A program made the translations under genes and the position numbers. A DNA stretch of 64,000 bases from Achromobacter anxifer (GTDB lineage Bacteria; Pseudomonadota; Gammaproteobacteria; Burkholderiales; Burkholderiaceae_B): assembly GCF_903652925.1 (NCBI RefSeq), contig NZ_CAHLAR010000004.1, forward strand, positions 558,001 through 622,000. The letters run 5' to 3'. How positions within the stretch are numbered: position 1 is the first letter of the stretch; each line of letters opens with the position of its first letter. The notes under the pieces are model-generated. The model had not been told where the DNA came from, did not search any database, and worked only from the letters and a program-made list of their open reading frames with translations. This document shows positions 51,438-60,320 of the stretch, one piece after another.

Positions 51438-53168
51438 CTAGAAGATCTCGGGTTCGGGCACGGGCGCGCCGAAGCCGGTTTCCAGGAAATCGAAATCGCA
51501 GCCGTCGTTGGCCTGCAGGATGTGCTTCGAATACATCCAGCCATAGCCGCGCTCGTAGCGCTTGGGCGGCGGCGTCCAGGCGGCTCGGCGCGCGGCCAGT
51601 TCCTCGTCGCTGACGTTCAGGTGGATGCTGCGCGCGGGCACGTCCACGGTGATCAGGTCGCCCGTCTTCACCAGGGCCAGCGGGCCGCCGATATAGCTTT
51701 CCGGCGCCACGTGCAGGATGCAGGCGCCGTAGCTGGTGCCGCTCATGCGGGCGTCCGACAGGCGCAGCATGTCGCGCACGCCCTGCTTCACCAGCTTGGT
51801 CGGGATCGGCAGCATGCCCCACTCCGGCATGCCCGGACCGCCCTGCGGCCCGGCATTGCGCAGGATCATGATGTGGTCGGCGGTGACGTCCAGGCTTTCG
51901 TCGTCCACGGCGGCCTTCATGCTGGGATAGTCGTCGAACACCAGGGCCGGGCCGGTATGGCGCAGATACTGCTGCGCGCAGGCGCTGGGCTTGATGACGC
52001 AGCCGTCCGGCGCGATATTGCCGCGCAGCACGGCCAGCGCGCCCTCGTCGTAGATGGCCTGGTCCAGCGGACGGATCACGTCGTCGTTGTAGACCTCGGC
52101 GCCGGCGATGTTCTCGCCCAGCGTCTTGCCGGTGACGGTCATGGCGGAAGGATCCAGGTGGCCGCGCAGCCGCGACATCAGCGCCGGCAGCCCGCCCGCG
52201 TAGAAGAAGTCTTCCATCAGGTAGGTGTCGCCGCTGGGACGGATATTGGCGATCACCGGCACCTTGCGGCTGGCGGCGTCGAAGTCGTCCAGGCCCACCG
52301 CGCAGCCGGCGCGGCGCGACATGGCCACCAGGTGCACGATGGCGTTGGTGGAACAGCCCATGGCCATGGCCACGTTGATCGCGTTCTTGAACGAAGCCAG
52401 GCTCAGGATGCGCTGCGGCGTCAGGTCTTCCCAGACCATCTCCACCACGCGCCGGCCGCACTCGGCCGACAAGCGCATGTGGTTGACGTCCGCCGCGGGT
52501 ATCGAGGACGCGCCCGGCAGGGTCATGCCGATGGCCTCCGCGATGGCGGTCATGGTGCTGGCCGTGCCCATGGTCATGCAGGTGCCGTAACTGCGGGCGA
52601 TGCCGCCTTCGACCTCGGTCCACTGTTCCTGCGTGATCTTGCCGGCGCGGCGCTCGTCCCAGAGCTTCCAGGCGTCCGAGCCGGAGCCCAGGATCTTGCC
52701 CTTCCAGTTGCCGCGCAGCATGGGGCCGGCGGGCACGTAGACGCAAGGCAGTCCGGCGCTGACGGCGCCCATGATGAGGCCCGGCGTGGTCTTGTCGCAG
52801 CCGCCCATGAGCACCGCGCCGTCGACCGGATGGCTGCGCAGCAGCTCCTCGGTCTCCATGGCCAGGAAGTTGCGGTACAGCATGGTGGTCGGCTTGACGA
52901 AGGATTCCGACACCGAGATCGCCGGCAGTTCCACAGGAAAGCCGCCCGCCTGGAACACGCCGCGCTTGACGTCCTCGACGCGCTGCTTGAAGTGGCTGTG
53001 GCAGGGATTGAGGTCGGACCAGGTGTTGATGATGGCGATGATCGGGCGCCCCGCCCAGTCGTCGGGGCCATAGCCCATCTGCATCATGCGGGAACGGTGG
53101 CCGAAGGAACGCAGGTCGTCCTTGGCCATCCAGGCGGCGCTGCGCAGGCTTTCGTAGGAACGTTTCAT
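51438..53168 (-). CDS. IlvD/Edd-family dehydratase (sugar-acid type)
   Basis: The 576-residue dehydratase binds an Fe-S cluster through conserved Cys in NPCHSHF, GGCDKTTPG and GTCMTMGTASTM, and has PSGDTYLMEDFFYAGG and SDARMSGTSYG. It removes water from dihydroxy acids; the length and context with RraA and DapA-like genes favour an aldonate substrate such as arabonate or galactonate over branched-chain synthesis. It is divergent from a GntR gene. Confidence 0.88.
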   Translation of the reverse strand: MKRSYESLRSAAWMAKDDLRSFGHRSRMMQMGYGPDDWAGRPIIAIINTWSDLNPCHSHFKQRVEDVKRGVFQAGGFPVELPAISVSESFVKPTTMLYRNFLAMETEELLRSHPVDGAVLMGGCDKTTPGLIMGAVSAGLPCVYVPAGPMLRGNWKGKILGSGSDAWKLWDERRAGKITQEQWTEVEGGIARSYGTCMTMGTASTMTAIAEAIGMTLPGASSIPAADVNHMRLSAECGRRVVEMVWEDLTPQRILSLASFKNAINVAMAMGCSTNAIVHLVAMSRRAGCAVGLDDFDAASRKVPVIANIRPSGDTYLMEDFFYAGGLPALMSRLRGHLDPSAMTVTGKTLGENIAGAEVYNDDVIRPLDQAIYDEGALAVLRGNIAPDGCVIKPSACAQQYLRHTGPALVFDDYPSMKAAVDDESLDVTADHIMILRNAGPQGGPGMPEWGMLPIPTKLVKQGVRDMLRLSDARMSGTSYGACILHVAPESYIGGPLALVKTGDLITVDVPARSIHLNVSDEELAARRAAWTPPPKRYERGYGWMYSKHILQANDGCDFDFLETGFGAPVPEPEIF

Positions 53169-53211
53169 AGGGGTGCGGCGGTGTTTCGTAATGGCGACCG
53201 GGCCATTTAAA

Positions 53212-53227
53212 CACTAATACATTAGTG
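53212..53227. promoter_or_regulatory. CACTAAT-N2-ATTAGTG operator candidate
   Basis: Perfect seven-base arms with two central bases lie in the 123-base gap between the IlvD/Edd operon and its divergent GntR gene. The AT-rich dyad is the obvious candidate site for that regulator, covering the operon promoter. Confidence 0.6.
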
Positions 53228-53291
53228 CGTCAGCTTGGTAAAAACCCGCTAAACTCCGGTACTCTTCAGGCCCGACTCCGCACGCGACCCG

Positions 53292-53981
53292 ATGCAAAGC
53301 ACCAAGCTCAGACTGGACCGTTCGCGCCACGCCGCGCCCCAGGTCTTCGAACACCTACGCGAACAGATCCTGTCCCTGGAACTTGCTCCGGGCGCATCCC
53401 TGTCGCGCGTGACCCTGGCGGAAACCTACGGCCTGAGCCAGACCCCGATCCGCGACGCCCTGATGCGGCTGGCCGAGGAAGCGCTGGTCGAGATCTATCC
53501 CCAGCACACCACGGTGGTCAGCCGCATCGACGTCGCCGCCGCGCGCGAAGCGCATTTCCTGCGCCGCTCGCTGGAATTGGAAATCGTGCAGATGCTGGCG
53601 CAGCGTCCCGACCCCGTGCTGTTCAAGCGCCTGCAGGCCAGCATAGACCTGCAGCGCGCCAGCCATGCCAGCGGCCAGTACCAGCGCTTCATCGACGCCG
53701 ACCAGGCCTTCCACCGCGACATGCACGACGCCGCCGGCGTGATCCGGCTGTGGGAACTGGCGCAGCGCTACAGCGGCCACCTGGACCGGCTGCGCCGCCT
53801 GCACCTGCCGGAATCCGGCAAGGCCGAACGCATCCTGGACGACCACCAGCGGCTGCTCGACGCCATCGTGGCGCAGGACCCGCAAGCGGCTCAGCGCGTG
53901 CTGCGCGAGCACCTGTCCGGCACCCTCAGCCAGGTGGCCGAGATCTGCAAGCGCTACCCCGATTACGTGCTGGCGGCCTGA
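53292..53981 (+). CDS. GntR-family regulator, FadR-like C-terminal domain
   Basis: The 229 residues have a GntR helix (QVFEHLREQILSLELAPGASLSR, YGLSQTPIRDALMRLAEEALVEI) and a helical FCD domain (EAHFLRRSLELEIVQMLA, DADQAFHRDMHDAAG, DDHQRLLDAIVAQD, LREHLSGTLSQV). The divergent arrangement makes it the likely regulator of the dehydratase, RraA and receptor operon. Confidence 0.88.
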   Translation: MQSTKLRLDRSRHAAPQVFEHLREQILSLELAPGASLSRVTLAETYGLSQTPIRDALMRLAEEALVEIYPQHTTVVSRIDVAAAREAHFLRRSLELEIVQMLAQRPDPVLFKRLQASIDLQRASHASGQYQRFIDADQAFHRDMHDAAGVIRLWELAQRYSGHLDRLRRLHLPESGKAERILDDHQRLLDAIVAQDPQAAQRVLREHLSGTLSQVAEICKRYPDYVLAA

Positions 53982-54120
53982 GCGGGCATACCGCTCTTTC
54001 GGGAGCGACAGGTCCTAGACCGGATTGGCGGCGCGCGTGGGCCTGCCACCCGGTATGATCGGTACACGCCACGGCCACGAGCCGGGCGACGGCGCGCCGC
54101 GCCACCACCGGAAAACACCA

Positions 54121-54675
54121 ATGACCGCAAGGCACGCATCCCTGATCGCGCTGGCCGCAGCCGCCTGGATCCACCCCGCGCAAGCCGCCCCTCCCGAAAC
54201 CTGCAAGACCGTCACGGTCCGCGAAGGCGATCCGGTGCCCGCCGGCGCCTGCGCCGTGAACATCGTGCCGCGCGACCCCGGCCCCGGCGGCATGCTGTCC
54301 GGCGAGCCGGACTGGGTGCCGGTGGACCCACAGGCCATGCCGGGCGTGTTCTACGACAGCGCGTCGGTCAAAGTGATATCGGAGCGTCCCGCCGTGATGG
54401 CGGTGAATGTGGCCTGGTTCTATGCCCAGCCCAGGATGTCCGAGGCCAACGGCCAGCCGTACCGCTCGGTGGCCCAGCCCGTGACGATGAACTGCAGCGC
54501 CAACACCTATACGGTGAACCAGATCGTGCACTATGCCGGCGAAAACGCCACCGGCCACATCGTCGAGTCCCTGCCCTCCGCCAATATCCGCAACGCGCCG
54601 GTCGCGCAGGATCCCGTGCAGCGCACGCTGCGCGGGGTCATCTGCCCGGCCGACGGCAAGAGCATGCGCAAGTAG
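54121..54675 (+). CDS. Exported protein resembling surface-adhesin E
   Basis: The 184-residue precursor has a signal peptide cleaved near AQAAP. The mature sequence contains VFYDSASVKVI, VNVAWFYAQPRMSEANGQPYRSVAQPVTMNC and a paired Cys pattern, which resembles the adhesin-E-like periplasmic family common in Burkholderiales. It stands alone between operons. The assignment is tentative. Confidence 0.65.
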   Translation: MTARHASLIALAAAAWIHPAQAAPPETCKTVTVREGDPVPAGACAVNIVPRDPGPGGMLSGEPDWVPVDPQAMPGVFYDSASVKVISERPAVMAVNVAWFYAQPRMSEANGQPYRSVAQPVTMNCSANTYTVNQIVHYAGENATGHIVESLPSANIRNAPVAQDPVQRTLRGVICPADGKSMRK

Positions 54676-54682
54676 GGCCTGG

Positions 54683-55516
54683 CTATCCCTTCCAATAGCG
54701 GTACAAGCCGCGCGCGGCGGCGTCCAGCGCAAAGCCCAGCACGCCTATCATCAAGACCATGGCCATCAGCTCCGAGTACGCCAGCCGGTCGCGCGTATCC
54801 AGGATGAAGTAGCCCATCCCGGCCGACACCCCCAACATCTCGCAGGGGACGAGCACGATCCACAGGATTCCGATGGCCAGGCGCACGCCCGTCAGGATAT
54901 GGCCCAGCACACCAGGCAGGATGACGCTGCGCAGCGTCTCCCAACGGGTGGCCGCGACGCTTTGCGCCAGCTGCAGCCAGCGCGGGTCCAGCTGCTGCAC
55001 GCCCGCGGCCGTGTTCAGGACGATGGGCCAGACTGCCGCGAAGGCCAGCAGGAAATAGACCGGATCGTCCCCCACCCCGAACGCCATCACCGCGATCGGC
55101 ATCCAGGACAAGGGCGAAATCATGCGCAGAAACTGCATGGCTGGAGACACGGCGGCTTCCAGCCGGCGGTAGCTGCCAATCGCCAGCCCCAGCGGCACGC
55201 CTATGGCCAGCGCAAAACCCAGACCGACGGCGACGCGACGCAGACTGACCAGGACATGAAAGGGCAAGTCGGACCCCATCAGCAGCGAGGCCAGGCTGCC
55301 GAAGGTGGCGCCAGGCGAAAAGCGCCGCGCCATGCTGCCCGCGGGCGACAGCACGTCCGTGCTCAGCCACCATAGCGCCAGCAGCGCCATGAGGCCCCCC
55401 GCACCCAACGCGCAGCGCGCCGCCAGGCGCGGGCTGGTGCGCCGGGGGCCGGCGCCTGGTCTCGGGGCAGCCGCCACAACGGCGGGGGCTTCGGCGACAG
55501 ACTCGGGAGCCGTCAC
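54683..55516 (-). CDS. ABC permease of the sulfonate/nitrate/taurine type
   Basis: The 277 residues start at a GTG overlapping the receptor stop (GTGA). Six membrane helices and the EAA loop LAQSVAATRWETLRSVILPG match SsuC/TauC/NrtB permeases. It is the last gene of a five-gene minus-strand operon and forms the channel for the receptor and ATPase encoded upstream. Confidence 0.88.
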   Translation of the reverse strand: MTAPESVAEAPAVVAAAPRPGAGPRRTSPRLAARCALGAGGLMALLALWWLSTDVLSPAGSMARRFSPGATFGSLASLLMGSDLPFHVLVSLRRVAVGLGFALAIGVPLGLAIGSYRRLEAAVSPAMQFLRMISPLSWMPIAVMAFGVGDDPVYFLLAFAAVWPIVLNTAAGVQQLDPRWLQLAQSVAATRWETLRSVILPGVLGHILTGVRLAIGILWIVLVPCEMLGVSAGMGYFILDTRDRLAYSELMAMVLMIGVLGFALDAAARGLYRYWKG

Positions 55517-56703
55517 GCCTGCACCGTCTCGATCCGGTTGTACTGGTCGGGAAAACCGAAGCGGCTCAAGCCGCCCGCCGCCTCGATGGCGCGCTTGACG
55601 TAGCGGTCGTCCACCAGTTCGGAAGCGGCCCGCGCCGGGTCCAGGTCCGCCAGAAAACCACGGTCCGCTTCGATCAGCGTATCGCGCAAGCGGCGCACCA
55701 GTTCCTCGGTGTAGCTGGGAAACGGATAGGGCTGGAAGTCGATACGGCGCTCGTCCCAATCGGCATGCCGGATGGCTCCGCTGGCCAGGTAGTGCTCGCG
55801 GTCGGACGGCGGCGGCGCCAGCACTTTGGATAGCGCCGGCAAAGTGTGCGGCGTGTAGCGGTTGATGCCTTCCTTGGACAGCAAGCGCGCGGTCTCGGCC
55901 CGGTTGTCGCGGATCCACAGTTGCGCCTGCACGATGGCGTCCACCACCTTTTGCGACCACTGCGGACGCTGTTCCAGGTCGCGCTCATGCATGAAGACCA
56001 CGCAGCACGCGTGATTGCGCCAGACGTCTCCCGTGAACCGCAGCACCTTGCCCACGCCCAGCGTCTCCGCCACCGCATTGAAGGGCTCGGCCACGATATA
56101 GCCCGCGATGCGGTCCTGCGCCAGCGCCGGAGGCATGTCGGCCGGCGCCATCACCACCAGATTCACTTCATTGGGAGCGACCGCCCCATCCCTGCGCGCC
56201 ACCGGCGCCAAGCCGTTTTCGCGCAGCAGATGCTGCAGCACGACGTTGTGAATGGAATACCAGAATGGAATGGCGACAGTCTTGCCGCCCAGTTGCTTGA
56301 CATTGTCTATGGAAGGCGCCACCGTCAGTCCCGAACCGCCCACGTGGTTCCAGGCCACCACCTTGGCCGGCACCTTGCTGCCAAAGCGCGCCCAGACGGT
56401 CATGGGCGACAGCAGGTGCACCACATTGACCTGGCCGGAAATGAAGGCCTCGATCACCTGGGCCCAACTGCGCAGCAGCGTGGGCTTTTCCGCCTTCACG
56501 CCAGCCTGCTCGAACAGGCCGTTGTTATGCGCCACCAGCAACGGCGCCGCGTCCGTGATGGGCAGATAGCCGATGCGCACCGGCGCGTCGGGATCGCTTT
56601 GCGCGCGGGCGTTGAACGCCGACAACAAGGATGCCGCGCCGCCCGCAGTCAGCAGGGCCGAGAGTTTCAACCAGTCGCGACGCGACATGTGTTCAAGGCA
56701 CAT
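55513..56703 (-). CDS. ABC receptor of the NrtA/SsuA type
   Basis: The 396-residue receptor has a Tat-like signal (MSRRDWLKLSALLTAGGAAS) preceded by a short extension; AGGAG lies seven bases before the chosen ATG. The mature part VRIGYLPITDAAPLLVAHNNGLFEQAG and AEPFNAVAETLGVGKVL resembles NrtA/SsuA-like receptors of nitrate, sulfonates or other anions. Context with flavin-enzyme-like genes favours an organosulfur or other carbon-heteroatom compound. Confidence 0.85.
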   Translation of the reverse strand: MCLEHMSRRDWLKLSALLTAGGAASLLSAFNARAQSDPDAPVRIGYLPITDAAPLLVAHNNGLFEQAGVKAEKPTLLRSWAQVIEAFISGQVNVVHLLSPMTVWARFGSKVPAKVVAWNHVGGSGLTVAPSIDNVKQLGGKTVAIPFWYSIHNVVLQHLLRENGLAPVARRDGAVAPNEVNLVVMAPADMPPALAQDRIAGYIVAEPFNAVAETLGVGKVLRFTGDVWRNHACCVVFMHERDLEQRPQWSQKVVDAIVQAQLWIRDNRAETARLLSKEGINRYTPHTLPALSKVLAPPPSDREHYLASGAIRHADWDERRIDFQPYPFPSYTEELVRRLRDTLIEADRGFLADLDPARAASELVDDRYVKRAIEAAGGLSRFGFPDQYNRIETVQA

Positions 56704-56761
56704 CAAAGCACTCCTAGCAGGGTCAGTTCATACATGGAGAGCCACAGGCTGGCTCTCCTGT

Positions 56762-57559
56762 TCAGGCAGGCGCGGCCATGCCGCGGACAGCCCGCAGCGC
56801 GCTGCGCAAGCGGGTAAGAATCTCCAGGCGCAGCGCGCCCATTTCCGGCAACAGATCGGCGCGCGGCTGCGGCAGGTCCACCCGCCACACCCCCAGAATG
56901 CGCCCCGGCGCACCGCCCAGCAGCACGATGCGGTCGGCCAGCACCAGCGCCTCGTCGATATCGTGCGTGATCAGCAAGGCGGCCGTATCGAAATCCGCCA
57001 CCACCTTGCGCAGCAGCGCCTGCATCTCGCTTCGGGTGACCTCGTCCAGCGCGCCGAAGGGCTCGTCGAGCAACAGCACCGCAGGCCGGCGCGCCAGGCA
57101 GCGAGCCAGGGCCGCGCGCTGCGCCATGCCGCCCGACAGCTGCGCCGGACGCAAGTGGCGGGCATGCGCCAGGCCCACTTCATCGATGGCCTGGTCCACC
57201 CTGGCTCGGCGTTGCGCGTCGCTCAGCGCCGGCTGGTGCTTGAAGTCCAGGCCGAAGGCCACGTTGCGCTCCAGCGACAGCCAAGGCAACAGGCTCGGAT
57301 CCTGAAACGCCACCGCGACGCGGGGGTGCACGCCCGAGAGCGGCGCGCCCTCCATCAGCAACGACCCCGCGCTGGCGGGCTGCAGGCCGGCCAACACCCG
57401 CAGCAGGCTGGATTTGCCCGCGCCGCTGGCTCCCAGCACGGCAACCACCTCGCCCCGCTCCAGCGCCAGGTCCACGTCTTGAAACACCGCGCCGCTGCTC
57501 CCTGGATAGCTGAGCGCCAGGCCCCGGGCCTGCAGCACGGCTTGCGGACCCGCCGTCAT
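56762..57559 (-). CDS. ABC ATPase of the sulfonate/nitrate/taurine type
   Basis: The 265-residue ATPase has Walker A GASGAGKSS, Q-loop FQDPSLLPWLSL, signature LSGGMAQRAALARC, Walker B VLLLDEPFGALD and the His switch ITHDIDEA, as in SsuB/TauB. Its start overlaps the stop of the acyl-CoA-dehydrogenase-like gene as ATGA. It powers the importer whose receptor and permease follow. Confidence 0.9.
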   Translation of the reverse strand: MTAGPQAVLQARGLALSYPGSSGAVFQDVDLALERGEVVAVLGASGAGKSSLLRVLAGLQPASAGSLLMEGAPLSGVHPRVAVAFQDPSLLPWLSLERNVAFGLDFKHQPALSDAQRRARVDQAIDEVGLAHARHLRPAQLSGGMAQRAALARCLARRPAVLLLDEPFGALDEVTRSEMQALLRKVVADFDTAALLITHDIDEALVLADRIVLLGGAPGRILGVWRVDLPQPRADLLPEMGALRLEILTRLRSALRAVRGMAAPA

Positions 57560-58668
57560 GCGGCGGCACCTGCGGCCAGTCGCGACTGGCGCTTGGCCAG
57601 TTCGGTCTTCAGCTGCACCAGGCTGGGCGTCACGATGGGCAGGAACGCCGCTTCCCGCCAGCGCCGGGCAAAACCCGCGCCCGCAGGCTTGAGGTAGGCC
57701 GCGCCGCCGCTAGCCTGCAGCTCCAGCTGCACCGCCTCCTGGGCAGCCTCGGCCAATGCGATGCGGATCTCGAACAGGCGCCAGGGCTCGGCCACGAAGC
57801 GTTCGCTGCGCACCCCTGAAATCAGGTGCTCGGCCAATGTTTCCACCTGCGCCCGCAAAGCCTCCAGCGGCTGGCCCAGGATGCCGCGCGACGCCTGTCC
57901 CTGGCCCGCTTGTTCCGCCGCCCGCAACGCGCGCCGCGCCAGGCCGATGGACAGGCCGCATTGCAAGCCGGCGAACGCCGGCCTGGCCTGCGGCAAATAC
58001 TGGCGCGCGTCCGCATGAATAAGCCATTCGGGGCCGATGCGCACACCGCGCACGTCCAGCGCAGCGGTATTGCTCGATTGCAGGGCCAGCAATGACAGGT
58101 CCGGGCTGCGAGTCAGTCCGGCGATATCGTGCGGCAGCGCCACCACGGCCGGCGTGCCGTCGGGCGCGGTCACCGCGGCGGCCACCAGGAACCCCTGGAC
58201 CCGCAGATTCGTCACCCAAGGCATGCGGCCATCCAGCACCCACAGGCCGTCCCCGGCCCGCGCGGAGATCTGCAGCGATTCGATCCCGCTCAGGAACTTC
58301 ATGGCGTTCGACAACGCGGTCGCGCCCGCCTGCCTGCCTTCGAGCAAGGGCCCCAGCCATGCGTCAGCCAGAGCCGTGTTCGGGCTGCGCAACAGGTATT
58401 CGATGAAGACGCGCTGCCCCCACGCCACGAAGGCGCTGGCGACCGACAGTTCGGCCACTTGAGAGACCGCCTCGATGGCATCGCCGATGTCCGTGCCGGC
58501 CAGCCCGCCCTGCGCGGCAGGCACGCCATGGCGGAACACGCCGGCCGCGGCCAACCGCGGCAGCACCGTGGCGCCATCCAGGCTGCCGTCGTCCAGCGCG
58601 TCCGCATGCTGCTCCAGCCACGCCCTCAGATCGGCGGGCAGCGCCGATGCCGCGGATGCCGCCGTCAT
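57556..58668 (-). CDS. Acyl-CoA-dehydrogenase-family protein (DszC/SfnB-like)
   Basis: The 370 residues have the three-part acyl-CoA-dehydrogenase fold: helical N-terminus, a beta domain with ISARAGDGLWVLDGRMPWVTN, and a C-terminal helical bundle. Unlike fatty-acid enzymes it resembles the flavin monooxygenase branch (DszC, SfnB) that acts on heteroatom compounds. I use the ATG overlapping the preceding stop (ATGA); an ATG 15 bases upstream is also open. The ABC operon around it supports a role in using an imported organosulfur-type compound. Confidence 0.78.
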   Translation of the reverse strand: MTAASAASALPADLRAWLEQHADALDDGSLDGATVLPRLAAAGVFRHGVPAAQGGLAGTDIGDAIEAVSQVAELSVASAFVAWGQRVFIEYLLRSPNTALADAWLGPLLEGRQAGATALSNAMKFLSGIESLQISARAGDGLWVLDGRMPWVTNLRVQGFLVAAAVTAPDGTPAVVALPHDIAGLTRSPDLSLLALQSSNTAALDVRGVRIGPEWLIHADARQYLPQARPAFAGLQCGLSIGLARRALRAAEQAGQGQASRGILGQPLEALRAQVETLAEHLISGVRSERFVAEPWRLFEIRIALAEAAQEAVQLELQASGGAAYLKPAGAGFARRWREAAFLPIVTPSLVQLKTELAKRQSRLAAGAAA

Positions 58669-59222
58669 TGCGCGCCGCTCCATGCGTAGTCGCGCAGCTG
58701 TTCGTTCAGCGGCGTCTGCGCCAGGTTGTTGCCGAAGTTGCAGATGGTGGCCAGCCCCACGCCGACGATGACTTCCAGCGCATTGCCGTCCGTGTAGCCC
58801 GCGGCGCGCAAGCCCTGCAAGGCCTCGTCGCTGACGCGGCCCCGCGTCTGGATCACGGCTTCGGTGAAGGCCGCCAGCGCTTGCAGGCGTTCATCGGGCA
58901 GGACTCCCTGTGCGCGCAGCGCTTCCACCACTTCAGGCGAGAGCTTGGCCTTGTTGCGCGCCAGCGCGGTATGCCCGGCCACGCAGAACGTGCAGCCGTG
59001 GCGCGTGCCCGCTACCAGTTGCACCACCTCGCGCTCTTGCAAGGTCAGGCCGGCGCGCGCATTGATCTGGGAGAGCGTCTGATATGCCTCGAGCGCCACG
59101 GGCGCATTCGCCAGCACGCCCAGCAGATTGGAGAGGTAACCTGCGCCCTGCTCGGCGGCCGCCAGCGCGGCGCGCGTCGGTTCGGGAGCGCTTTGCGCGG
59201 TGTGGACGGGCAGACGGGACAT
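58665..59222 (-). CDS. AhpD/carboxymuconolactone-decarboxylase-like protein
   Basis: The 185-residue helical protein has the AhpD redox motif Cys77-x-x-Cys80 with His84 (GCTFCVAGHTALA). AhpD-type proteins are peroxidases or reductants. AAGGAGAT precedes the ATG of MSRLPV; the open frame further upstream would overlap the AraC promoter. It is the first gene of the ABC/flavin-enzyme operon and is divergent from an AraC gene. Confidence 0.88.
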   Translation of the reverse strand: MSRLPVHTAQSAPEPTRAALAAAEQGAGYLSNLLGVLANAPVALEAYQTLSQINARAGLTLQEREVVQLVAGTRHGCTFCVAGHTALARNKAKLSPEVVEALRAQGVLPDERLQALAAFTEAVIQTRGRVSDEALQGLRAAGYTDGNALEVIVGVGLATICNFGNNLAQTPLNEQLRDYAWSGAQ

Positions 59223-59360
59223 GAAGATCTCCTTCGGGCTATCGTTGAAGACATGATTGTGCTTGCTCCGGACGGCAAGCGACAATGCGCGAAGATCGCA
59301 ACTTGATGCTCGATCTTATCGACTTTCAGCTATGCACTTATAACCAGACGTGTACTCCCG

Positions 59361-60317
59361 ATGATGCCCGCAAACTGCACCGGTCCGGCGACCATATCAG
59401 CCGTCGACCAAGCCGCTGTCGACGCCCTGCTGTTGTCCAGCCTGGAAGTCCAATCCAGCCTCTACCACCTGGGGCAGTATTGCGGCAATTGGTCTGCCAG
59501 CACCAGCGGGCGCGCGCGCGCAAGCTTTCACCTGATTCTGCACGGCCGCTGCCAGGTCGGCGTGCACGGCGGCCACGAAACGTTCACGCTGGACGCGGGC
59601 GACGGCATTTTCTTCCTGCGCGACATTGCGCATGCGCTGACGCCGCTGGAACCCGCTGCGCCAGACGCCCGGCAAGCGGCGATGGAGCCCCTGTTGCCCC
59701 GGCGCGCCGACAGCACGGGCCTGGCCTGCGGCTTTTTCCAATTCCGGCCTGGACTGGCCGATCTGCTAGCCGACGCCCTGCCCGACTTCCTGGTCCTGCG
59801 CGCCGGCGACGAACGCTTTGGCACCGCGCGCGGCGTGTTCCAGCTGATCCTTGGAGAAACGGCCCGCGAGCCGGGCGCATCTTCGGTGGTGCTGGAACGG
59901 CTGACCGATCTGCTGATCTTCTTCATGCTGCGCCACCTGGCCATACACGACCGCCAGGCTTGCGGCCTGTTCGTGCTGGCCCGCGACCCCGCCATGGCCG
60001 GACTACTGCAAGCCATCCTGGCCGAGCCCGCCAGGAACTGGAGCATGCAGGACATGGCCGAGCACATGCATATGTCCAAGGCCACCTTTCACCGCCGCTT
60101 CACGCTGCAAAGCGGCACCACGCCCGCGCAGCTGCTGCAATTGCTGCGCATGCGGGTGGCCAGGCGGCACCTGGAGCGCGGCATGGGCATCCAGGATGCC
60201 GCCGAACGGGTCGGCTACCAGTCGCAGGCAGCCTTCAGCCGCGCGTTCCAGCGCACCGAAGGCGTCGCGCCGTCCACCTTGCGCCGCCGCCTGGGCGCCC
60301 ATGGCGGCGGCGCATAG
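59361..60317 (+). CDS. AraC-family transcriptional regulator with cupin-like N-terminus
   Basis: The 318 residues have an N-terminal cupin-type sensing domain (FHLILHGRCQVGVHGGHETFTLDAGDGIFF) and two AraC helix-turn-helix units at the C-terminus (WSMQDMAEHMHMSKATFHRRF and IQDAAERVGYQSQAAFSRAFQRTEG). It is divergent from the AhpD-headed operon, which is its likely target. Confidence 0.88.
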   Translation: MMPANCTGPATISAVDQAAVDALLLSSLEVQSSLYHLGQYCGNWSASTSGRARASFHLILHGRCQVGVHGGHETFTLDAGDGIFFLRDIAHALTPLEPAAPDARQAAMEPLLPRRADSTGLACGFFQFRPGLADLLADALPDFLVLRAGDERFGTARGVFQLILGETAREPGASSVVLERLTDLLIFFMLRHLAIHDRQACGLFVLARDPAMAGLLQAILAEPARNWSMQDMAEHMHMSKATFHRRFTLQSGTTPAQLLQLLRMRVARRHLERGMGIQDAAERVGYQSQAAFSRAFQRTEGVAPSTLRRRLGAHGGGA

Positions 60318-60320
60318 CGC

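Noticed and set aside
49621-53214. An uninterrupted minus-strand reading frame of 1197 codons spanning a Bug receptor, RraA and IlvD/Edd
   Set aside because: Only the last ~329 codons encode a recognisable protein with its own signal peptide and ribosome site. The rest is another frame of two genes, open because of the high GC content, and not a giant fusion.
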